48,512 nt of DNA from a virus. The notes below the pieces were generated by a model, which did not search any database, was not told where the DNA came from, and worked only from the letters and a program-made list of their open reading frames with translations. The stretch is taken from the IMG/VR virus record IMGVR_UViG_3300030109_005160, positions 1 to 48,512 of that record, one strand, 5' to 3'. Position numbers and translations under genes: made by a program. Positions 43,701 to 48,512 of the stretch are shown here, piece after piece; position 1 is the stretch's first letter, and every line of letters begins with the position of its first letter.

Positions 43701-46363
43701 ACTTTGTTGTTGCTATGAAAAAATCAATTGATCCTAATGCAAAACAAAAAGGTGCTAGCGTTATAGACTTTGATGACACGTTAGCTAAAACTACTTCTAA
43801 GGTGCTTTACACGCTTCCTAACGGAACTAAGGGTAAAATAGATGCCACAGAGTTTGCGACACGTTCTGAGGCCTTAGAAGCTGAAGGAGCAGATTTTGAT
43901 TTTAGTGAATTTACTAAGGTAAAAGCTGGTAAACGTGGACCTTTCTTTGGCAAAGCGCAAGCATTAAAAGATAAGTTTGGTAACACAGATATATTTGTGT
44001 TAACAGCAAGGCCACAAGACGCTGCACCAGCTATACAAAAGTTTTTAAGTGGTATAGGTTTAGATTTAAAAATAGAAAATATAATTGGACTAGAAAATGG
44101 TACGCCACAAGCTAAGGCAGACTGGATAACTAGCAAGGTAGCAGAAGGTTATAATGATATACTATTTGCTGATGATGCTATTAAAAACGTTAAAGCGGTA
44201 GCTGATGTACTAGACATGTTTAATATTGGCGGTAAGATATATCAAGCAAGACAAAAGTTTAGTAAAGAAGGATCAACAGAAAGAACACTAGATAAAATAT
44301 TAGACGAAAATAATCCTGATAGTGACGTTGCGGGTAGAGCTGTAGATAAAACAGAAGCAAAAGAAAAGGGTAGACCTGGTTTTTGGTTAAAAGAACTATT
44401 TAACTTTAGATCAAAAATTAATCAAATATTTATTCCACCATCTGCTGAAGATTTAAAAGGGTTATGGGACAATCACATAGCTGGTAAAGGTAGAAAAGGT
44501 GAGTCTGACAAAGTATGGTTTGAAGAAACTATACTAAGACCTTACGCTAGAGCGGAACGTGCACTTGATAGAATTAAGTTAGCTATTAGAGATGGTATGG
44601 TTAACTTAAAAAAAATGTATGGTAAAGACTTTATACAAGGTTTATATAAAGATGCTATGCCAGAATTTACACGTATGGATGCTGCTAGAATATATTTATG
44701 GTGGAAAGCAGGGCATGATATACCTGGTGTAACAACAGAGCAGTTTGATAAGCTATTAGATTACGTAATGAAAGATCAGCAGTTAAAGAACTATGCTGAC
44801 AATGTTTTTGAATTATTAAATGATAATATAAAACCTGCGTTAGTACCTTTATTTGAATTATATCCACCACCAACACAATACTGGAAACAACAAGATATAA
44901 ACTCTGATGTAGAATTTGTTTTTAAATTTATACGACCAAGTATTCATCAAGAATTTATTGACAATAGATACAGCGTGTTTACACCTGAGATGATGAATAA
45001 GATTGAAGCTATATATGGTACTCAGTTTAGAGAGGCATTAGAAGATATATTCTTTAGGATGGAAGAAGGCGTTAACAGAAACGCTAGTCAAATAAATAAC
45101 CCTTGGATTAAGTGGTTAAACTTTGCTACAGGTAATATAATGTTTGTGAATATAAGATCAGCGTTATTACAGTCTATATCAGCAACAAACTTTATAGAGG
45201 TTACTGGACCTAATAACTTATTTAATACATTAGCTAGGGTTATGGATAGAAAACAATGGGTTGCAGATTTCACAGCACTATGGAACTCAGAGTTTTTAAG
45301 AAACAGAAGAGGCAGAGGTAAAATAGATATTGTGCAAGAAGAGATACAACGTACTGTGGCGTCTGAAAAAGATCCATTCTTACGTTTAGCTAGCTTATTA
45401 CAAAACAAAGGTTATGCACCTACTAGGTTTATGGATAGTTTAGCTATAGCATTTGGTGGTGCGGCTTATTATAGAAACCTTATTAATGATTATGTTAGTA
45501 AGGGTATGGATCAGGTACAAGCAGAGAGAACAGCTATGAGAGACTTTAGAGAAAAAGCTGAAGCCTCACAGCAGTCTGCAAGAGCTGATTTAATATCTAT
45601 GCAACAAGCTAGTGTTATGGGTAGAATATTCTTAACGTTTCAAAACGTTACAATGCAGTACACAAGGTTAGGTAAGAAAGCGCTTAATGACTTTAAAAAT
45701 GGTAGAAGAGTTAAAAACGCAGATGGTACATTTAAATCTTTACGTGATAGTAGGTTAGAACAAGCTTGGCAAATGTTTCAGTTTATGGCTTATCAAAACC
45801 TATTGTTTGCCGGTTTACAAAAAGCTATAATACTTATGTTTGCTTTAGGTGAAGGTGAAGAGGTTGAAGAAAAACAAAAAATAGATTACTTAAACGCAGC
45901 GCTAGATTCTATATTAAGAGGTAGCGGTATAGTTGGTGGCATACTATCAGTGGTTAAAAATATAGGTATTGAATTAGCAAGGGGCAACAGAAGAGACTTA
46001 GATGTTAAGGTGTTAGAAATATCACCTACAATATCTACTAAATTTAGAAAGGCAGCGAAGATAATCAACGCTGTAGGTAAAGGTAACTACAAAGATTTAT
46101 TAATTGAAACACCTTCGTTTGTTTATGGTCTACCAACTGATAGAATAGAAAGATTAATAAGACAAATAGAAGCAGGTGTTGATTTACACGATCAAGGATA
46201 TAAGTCATACGAAAGAATACTAATGAGCTTAGGTTGGTCAACATATGACTTTGGTTTAGACAAACCACCTACAGTACTTGACATACTTGACATGAGTGAA
46301 ACACAAAAGAAAACAAGAAAAAGATCACGTAGAACACGAAGTAAACGAGGTAAAAGAAGGTAA
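37712..46363 (+). CDS. Giant internal virion / polyvalent protein with zincin and HAD domains (2883 aa)
   Basis: One uninterrupted frame. Residues 1-560 are charged helices. About 589-620 is hydrophobic and Gly/Ala-rich (FLPIVGTIAATGILGGGALTG), possibly membrane-inserting. HEVIH at 1046-1050 with a downstream FFEYFAE is a zinc-peptidase motif. About 1232-1330 (DVYTEFISVSNNYDG, GWLMGNLGYQTLDV, VAEKLGVPVETIKEL) has a faint sigma-factor-like look. RYEHIIPAGYIL lies near 1873. A HAD phosphatase has DFDDT (2019-2023), LTARP (T2098) and FADDA (D2154, D2155). About 2463-2497 (NPWIKWLNFATGNIMFVNIRSALLQ) resembles a large-polyvalent-protein-associated domain. The last 20 residues are almost all Arg, Lys, Thr and Ser. 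Such proteins are thought to enter the host with the genome and act at once. Confidence 0.78.
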   Translation: MKETIFEFYRQYAPDVKLTDDKIAQLEQHYQGDTNKFINDFKQKFFDPKGIEFDRVSAAGQAAKIYRAFDEADVEAVYEQEQKDKQLLAEQEVEISDNFDPMVMLGDIYNGNTTLQQDYVKINQLFSPYGFKVKRDTQAEVNSESGTYSRRDKLVVTAPNGNTQEIFLNTKDEKANREVLAKFFTDNADKNSDEYKAGQDKFKREFSPYGRAYYDAVSLSDQEKETIKQQVENTDFSEQQIVDGARTMTGAVAGVLYKTGELPKSKEDLVELKHEQTLEKARQILIDQRSKDLGGYSDAGELYEPSQQEIENLARNLLHRELLFEKRQQKGNDYIDGLDDDYFSDEKANRDRAKTFLAGTLIESEAGKDLDQRIDRLTMLSDNFDLDPDVQKLNVIMDKYEEYDNTEQVMFNMSDKDREELNELQKRVSGKIHDIDTARNDIIGRADFLEEVPEQLELARKSYAQASRFADKLFNVGLPQTLYGIGGALGRITSDIDMLIYAQNTGREDNSKWFKETFPALTSEEFSKASVERQKKFEKIRGKYSKGADIGQVGEAFAAGDGVVDSLAKAGSKFFSAGMWTNTLDITADFLPIVGTIAATGILGGGALTGGARAYSMVGLGYSARRGQYDFDEYTNPMAKKTSIGQKMFVSAGHGIAEYAGESLTTFKLVDNMISPRGLPLLGGKEVAKRLAPETGKYIQKNFLTSVPAAFAAEGLGEGATQMMQNIFDRRPVMEDVGHAVYAGMLMGGGMGVFSTMHGAALTRSVDGKTRKALDLDYQNFQTELGRLEKLKARVKKRGGFNLEATNEAIAKQQKKVEEASDRLQEKYTNIVKYSPLYNKAVFDQVIKSEAYVNELRREYEQLDKEYRKGQIDLETRDKRKRQIEMEVQGQVDLQDKIKSNKLNLFQALKDSSDKKDKQKYDDYIEKAEAEGVENVTARAEEIYYEDVYDQNIKKYKEVAKKHNAKKDKPYKLEVKSLTKAEAIEYYKNSDFAKGKSEAEINKTLDDIRQGRQNGFQLDSADGQTRTAVAIKDNALNNRRVFTMPHEVIHTVVEEAFGGDVAREAELADAIREYTKNALPEIYKLLENETDIEVPSVFFEYFAEQGHKVKDHAPFFNGMKNVTMPDVDFMNAGEMVRYFDSFIKYSQKRTALEKAKAQRAKKSIEEDPKGYAIRRTKLNRKVLALMRDEDPDADFVWNEDIASEALAFVIENKILNTYILGKRPIGISPTEWINDVYTEFISVSNNYDGRIKDADGNADYFGWLMGNLGYQTLDVTKSVIKEQQERAKTVDIDEARGIAEQTGDTVEDFGFTEVAEKLGVPVETIKELTKLVQGELGRFTKDITEGITLNRSISPLFQTLNARFAQATAKNPGGGNWRVIAPLLKDLKSFIENNTATMLNEVSTEYAAKNIPQIVQKSVNGEFISDWKGKKIDRQSKADTGKTSGPQIMRKDKQGIRNLIRNPQALLDIFLPNNKPSQAKKEGLAINLSQRLAREILQNDLLNYIKTGSFKNSPITERLAKTQSLFDRVISEAKAAEIVRQSDRIKNSVETLAPPDRIKVFEVNDQIIELIRKGVDVEAAVRQLLRFGDKKMLQVAKAYSSVIAKYGDFTKLAKAERSKIKPSVVTLEDFIQQEFADIVSDDLMFSKFVDKIANLEKDLNAYHLEDGRVETARKTDKKFIKSLMKEFNNDPKEVARFVLKFMKGHTASASQISNKALGIIDGILSIIDKDRVSARSRFQNYQNVDEMLNTLLRDNLGMQITKVNKLGKREGGYEITYEGQDVFLGNSEIKLNPIESKAVIKNNITYDQSKAEADEQTAAMFKYLDFLNKQRGNNYDDIDFILALQSLNSNMQTMLRRSAPYTYKFVGDYTGALRYEHIIPAGYILTNIADHYLNKGKTKADLKKLMSKYEVAIIPQTMDKQIPMGSLMARGYQAGDNALANRYYTIANFGKDNFYPVKNINNGDVFGDVFSKKSLQRLNIRAKNSVEKRSDSKAAQHFVVAMKKSIDPNAKQKGASVIDFDDTLAKTTSKVLYTLPNGTKGKIDATEFATRSEALEAEGADFDFSEFTKVKAGKRGPFFGKAQALKDKFGNTDIFVLTARPQDAAPAIQKFLSGIGLDLKIENIIGLENGTPQAKADWITSKVAEGYNDILFADDAIKNVKAVADVLDMFNIGGKIYQARQKFSKEGSTERTLDKILDENNPDSDVAGRAVDKTEAKEKGRPGFWLKELFNFRSKINQIFIPPSAEDLKGLWDNHIAGKGRKGESDKVWFEETILRPYARAERALDRIKLAIRDGMVNLKKMYGKDFIQGLYKDAMPEFTRMDAARIYLWWKAGHDIPGVTTEQFDKLLDYVMKDQQLKNYADNVFELLNDNIKPALVPLFELYPPPTQYWKQQDINSDVEFVFKFIRPSIHQEFIDNRYSVFTPEMMNKIEAIYGTQFREALEDIFFRMEEGVNRNASQINNPWIKWLNFATGNIMFVNIRSALLQSISATNFIEVTGPNNLFNTLARVMDRKQWVADFTALWNSEFLRNRRGRGKIDIVQEEIQRTVASEKDPFLRLASLLQNKGYAPTRFMDSLAIAFGGAAYYRNLINDYVSKGMDQVQAERTAMRDFREKAEASQQSARADLISMQQASVMGRIFLTFQNVTMQYTRLGKKALNDFKNGRRVKNADGTFKSLRDSRLEQAWQMFQFMAYQNLLFAGLQKAIILMFALGEGEEVEEKQKIDYLNAALDSILRGSGIVGGILSVVKNIGIELARGNRRDLDVKVLEISPTISTKFRKAAKIINAVGKGNYKDLLIETPSFVYGLPTDRIERLIRQIEAGVDLHDQGYKSYERILMSLGWSTYDFGLDKPPTVLDILDMSETQKKTRKRSRRTRSKRGKRR

Positions 46364-46382
46364 AAACAAGTAATAATAAATA

Positions 46383-46682
46383 ATGGCAGCACAAAATCCA
46401 ACAACGAAGGAAACGTTAAAAATAATAGAATATCAGATAGAACAGATATTTAAAGAAGTCGAAAAGCTTAATGAAGATAATTTAAAAGCACACACTGACG
46501 TTAAAAATGATCTACGTTTTATAAAGAATAATTTATTTGATCCTAATGAAGGCATTTGGGCTGAAGTAAAACGTAATACAAATTTTAGAAATGACACTGT
46601 TAAATGGAGAAGCGCCTTAGGATTAGGTGTTTTTAGTTTAATAGGAAAACACATATATGACTTTTTTAAATCACTCTCATAA
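46383..46682 (+). CDS. Small coiled-coil protein with C-terminal membrane anchor
   Basis: A 99-residue protein. Residues 8-60 form a coiled coil (LKIIEYQIEQIFKEVEKLNEDN). Residues about 75-96 (WRSALGLGVFSLIGKHIYDFF) form a likely single membrane segment near the C-terminus. The layout resembles XhlA-type or accessory lysis proteins. It leads the lysis cassette and is joined to the next gene by TAATG. It may regulate holin or spanin action at the inner membrane. Confidence 0.6.
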   Translation: MAAQNPTTKETLKIIEYQIEQIFKEVEKLNEDNLKAHTDVKNDLRFIKNNLFDPNEGIWAEVKRNTNFRNDTVKWRSALGLGVFSLIGKHIYDFFKSLS

Positions 46683-46984
46683 TGAAACAAATAGAAGAAT
46701 TAGGCGATAAAACAATTGGTATAGATATAGATGGCGATAAAAAGCCAGACTTTAAAGTCGACGTAAAAAGTATTGCGATCGTCATAGGGTTCATTATATC
46801 TGGTACTATGGGTTATAATAATCTTAAGCAAGAGATAGAATTAGCTAAAGAACTACCGGCTTATGAAGTAAAGGAAACATCTGATGGTTTACTACTAAAA
46901 CAAAAAGTAGATTATTTAGAAAAAGAAATAGAAAAATTAGAGAACAAGGTAGATAATTTAGAAAACAAAGTATATAAAAGATAA
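46682..46984 (+). CDS. Membrane-anchored coiled-coil protein, possible i-spanin, copy 1
   Basis: A 100-residue protein. After a short acidic N-terminus (IGIDIDGDKKPDFKVDVK) a membrane segment lies at about 29-45 (SIAIVIGFIISGTMGY). A coiled coil (LEKEIEKLENKVDNLENKVYKR) ends the protein. The N-in, single-membrane, periplasmic coiled-coil plan fits an inner-membrane spanin subunit. The gene at 48068 encodes a similar protein with the same C-terminal DKVYKR/NKVYKR. It precedes the M15 endolysin by 4 bases. Confidence 0.55.
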   Translation: MKQIEELGDKTIGIDIDGDKKPDFKVDVKSIAIVIGFIISGTMGYNNLKQEIELAKELPAYEVKETSDGLLLKQKVDYLEKEIEKLENKVDNLENKVYKR

Positions 46985-46988
46985 TTAA

Positions 46989-47450
46989 ATGATTAGTAAA
47001 CACGTTAGTATGCGCGAGGGTAGGTATAGCATAACAGCAAAACGCCTTGGCTTAGAAAATAATCCAACTGAAGAACATCTTAACAATATGAAAATGTTAG
47101 CTGTAAAAGTGTTTGAACCGCTTAGAGAGTGGGTTGGTGGTCCTATCAGGATAAATTCATTTTATCGTGGACCAGAGTTAAACAAAGCTATCGGCGGTAG
47201 CAGTAAGTCACAACATTGTAACGGTCAAGCTGTGGACATTGATGATGTGTATGGACACAAAACAAACGCTGAAATGTTTAACTTTATAAAAGATAATTTA
47301 CAATTTGATCAGATGATATGGGAATTTGGTGATCACAAAAATCCTGACTGGGTGCATGTAAGCTATGTAAATCCAGGTGAAAATAGAAACAGATGCTTGG
47401 TAGCATTTAGAAAAGACGGTAAAACTCAATACGCAAATTACGCAGCTTGA
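46989..47450 (+). CDS. Endolysin, M15 peptidase (D,D- or L,D-type)
   Basis: A 153-residue single-domain peptidase. SFYRGPELNKAIGGSSKSQHCNGQAVDID contains zinc ligands H76 and D83, and WVHVSY gives H123, the HxxxxxxD...H pattern of family M15. It cleaves peptide cross-links or stem peptides of peptidoglycan. No signal peptide is present, so it depends on a holin to reach the wall. The candidate is the holin at 7116, far away in the same window. It is surrounded by small membrane genes that complete lysis. Confidence 0.88.
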   Translation: MISKHVSMREGRYSITAKRLGLENNPTEEHLNNMKMLAVKVFEPLREWVGGPIRINSFYRGPELNKAIGGSSKSQHCNGQAVDIDDVYGHKTNAEMFNFIKDNLQFDQMIWEFGDHKNPDWVHVSYVNPGENRNRCLVAFRKDGKTQYANYAA

Positions 47451-47566
47451 TTAACTGGAACAAATTAAAGCCTGAAGACAAGGTAGTTAGAATTATATTT
47501 TTTCTAAAAGGCATTTGGCTTGTGGCTATTTTAGTATTACATTACATTTTTAAAATTTGGACATGA
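47447..47566 (+). CDS. 39-aa single-membrane-segment peptide (TTG start)
   Basis: A short frame opens with TTG overlapping the endolysin TGA, and its own TGA overlaps the next ATG as ATGA. Both junctions are coupling-type, which supports a real gene. The product INWNKLKPEDKVVRI then IIFFLKGIWLVAILVLHYIF has one hydrophobic helix. It may be a small holin, antiholin or pinholin-like peptide. Function inferred from place and hydropathy only. Confidence 0.5.
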   Translation: MINWNKLKPEDKVVRIIFFLKGIWLVAILVLHYIFKIWT

Positions 47567-48054
47567 CAGAAAAACAAAGAGACTTAGGTAGATTAATAAC
47601 AATAGGAGTACTTGTAGGTATTTTATTAGCAGGTGTGTTATCAGGTTGCTCAACATTATTGTACCCTTCAAATCAAGTAATGGTTACACATGTGTTAGCA
47701 TTAACAGAAATGGGTGATACAGTGAAGATAAGAATAGATCAAATAAGACCTCAACAAATGTATAATGTTGTTGGTTATGACTTTGTTAGATGGCAAGATA
47801 ATAGATATTACAACCCGTACAATGATTATAGATACGATTATAGGTATCATGATAGTAGGTGGAGATACCATGGTAAAGCAAATGGCACATATGGTCATAT
47901 AATACCAAACCCAAACAATAATAATAACGCACCTATAACAGTAGGAAGCCCTGGTGGGTCACAAAGTTATGGTGGTAACACAACGGGTGGTGGTAGTAAT
48001 CCAGTTGCTACTAACCCAGTTACATCAACAGGTGGCGGTAAAAAGAATAACTAA
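47563..48054 (+). CDS. Lipoprotein, possible o-spanin
   Basis: A 163-residue protein from the ATG at 47563; a TTG six bases upstream is less likely. Residues 9-28 are a hydrophobic export segment ending in lipobox LSGC with C29 as the lipidated Cys. A central region is very Tyr/Arg/Asp-rich (DNRYYNPYNDYRYDYRYHD). The tail is low-complexity Asn, Gly, Ser and Thr. It would be anchored in the outer membrane and exposed to the periplasm. Next to an inner-membrane coiled-coil protein this fits an outer spanin, but it is longer than most o-spanins. A surface-exclusion lipoprotein is an alternative. Confidence 0.62.
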   Translation: MTEKQRDLGRLITIGVLVGILLAGVLSGCSTLLYPSNQVMVTHVLALTEMGDTVKIRIDQIRPQQMYNVVGYDFVRWQDNRYYNPYNDYRYDYRYHDSRWRYHGKANGTYGHIIPNPNNNNNAPITVGSPGGSQSYGGNTTGGGSNPVATNPVTSTGGGKKNN

Positions 48055-48067
48055 CAAAATAACAACA

Positions 48068-48379
48068 ATGGCAGCAAAAAAAATTAGCGAAGATACAGAA
48101 GTAAAATTAGATCTTAAAACAATTGGTTTATTAGTTGGTGGTGTAATGTCACTTGCTAGTATGTGGTTTACATTGCAAGGAGAAATACAAGAACTCAATA
48201 ATAAAATAGATAATTTTGGTAGTGAAGAGTTCGTGCAAAAAATGGAGTTTCAGTTAAAAGATGAACTTGTTAGATCAACTATTATACAAATAGAAAAATC
48301 AACTGAAGTGTTAAAAGAAGATATACTAGACAATAAACAGTCTATAAAAGAATTAGAGGATAAAGTTTATAAAAGATGA
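48068..48379 (+). CDS. Membrane-anchored coiled-coil protein, possible i-spanin, copy 2
   Basis: A 103-residue protein. The start at 48068 follows a good A-rich leader (AATAACAACA-ATG); the open frame upstream is read-through of low-complexity sequence. Residues about 17-37 (TIGLLVGGVMSLASMWFTL) form a membrane segment, followed by a long coiled coil ending IKELEDKVYKR. The plan and final residues match the protein at 46682, so they are probably paralogues. It follows the lipoprotein gene directly and is the better candidate for its inner-membrane spanin partner. Its stop overlaps the next start as ATGA. Confidence 0.6.
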   Translation: MAAKKISEDTEVKLDLKTIGLLVGGVMSLASMWFTLQGEIQELNNKIDNFGSEEFVQKMEFQLKDELVRSTIIQIEKSTEVLKEDILDNKQSIKELEDKVYKR

Positions 48380-48512
48380 AAAATTTAATAACAATATTAT
48401 TTATATTATGTGGTTTTTTTGCTCATGGTCAAAGTGGAGTTAAAGTAATTCACTTTAATTACAAGTGGAACGACAAAAATAACTATAACATTAGAGGGCT
48501 TAAAAATGCTAC
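48376..48512 (+). CDS. Secreted protein, cut by right window edge
   Basis: The frame starts with ATG overlapping the previous TGA and remains open to the end of the window, giving 45 visible residues. MKNLITILFILCGFFAHGQSG is a clear export signal peptide, with likely cleavage near the Ala-His-Gly-Gln region. The mature start GVKVIHFNYKWNDKNN resembles the first strand of thioredoxin-like proteins, but the active site would lie beyond the edge. Export plus location suggests a periplasmic protein made late in infection. Confidence 0.6.
   Translation, partial: MKNLITILFILCGFFAHGQSGVKVIHFNYKWNDKNNYNIRGLKNA

Noticed and set aside
47954-48067. An upstream extension of the copy-2 coiled-coil protein
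   Set aside because: The extra residues are an out-of-frame reading of the Gly/Asn-rich end of the lipoprotein gene. The ATG at 48068 has the proper A-rich leader.
1-48512. A prophage or temperate lifestyle
   Set aside because: No integrase, excisionase, repressor or attachment-type duplication was found in the window, although genes outside it cannot be excluded.

Overview
The window reads as about 48.5 kb of a lytic, tailed, podovirus-like phage genome. It is AT-rich and its genes are tightly packed. Starts are often linked by ATGA, TAATG or longer overlaps. Most start codons follow A/T-rich leaders of the kind TTTAAATA..ATG, with no Shine-Dalgarno sequence. That leader style, together with Gram-negative-type lysis genes, suggests a marine Bacteroidota (flavobacterial) host. 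The host is an inference. No integrase, repressor or attachment site was seen. Replication genes must lie outside the window.

Layout. (1) 1-1764: eight very small genes on the minus strand, probably an early or takeover operon that continues off the left edge. Several are preceded by a repeated promoter-like motif, and one gap carries a tRNA-minihelix-like fold. (2) 1765-2109: a divergent control region with six TGTCA/TGACA pentamers, a GC-rich block and a large hairpin. (3) 2110-8454, plus strand: three Lys-rich KPKM proteins, a Cys-cluster protein, a complete GroEL/GroES pair, two tandem paralogues, a possible winged-helix protein, an HEKVH mini-metalloprotease, a small structural protein, a GTA-type holin and a tail-fibre-like protein. 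(4) 8463-16768: the most unusual region. Two giant Thr/Ser/Asn-rich repeat proteins (963 and 1121 aa) flank a GAMT-like methyltransferase fused to a degraded Hint domain, and a KPHP glycosyltransferase-like gene follows. (5) 16780-28609: packaging and head genes: small conserved proteins, terminase subunits, an 802-aa portal, a decoration-like protein, scaffold, major capsid protein, a strong UUCG terminator and connectors. (6) 28616-46363: a 2073-aa tail-tube/nozzle protein, a small structural protein and three internal-virion proteins. The last of these is a 2883-aa polyvalent protein with an HEVIH zincin motif and a HAD phosphatase domain. (7) 46383-48512: a lysis cassette with small membrane/coiled-coil proteins, an M15 peptidase, a lipoprotein and a secreted protein cut by the window edge.

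How the genes work together. Head proteins assemble around the portal and scaffold, and the terminase packages DNA. Internal virion proteins and the nozzle deliver DNA. The phage chaperonin may fold the very large virion proteins. The fibre region looks like a self-contained cassette that makes two extended fibres and may modify them chemically, by methylation and glycosylation. The lysis genes release progeny. The best candidate for an undescribed system is the Thr-x fibre plus modifying-enzyme cassette at 8463-16768.
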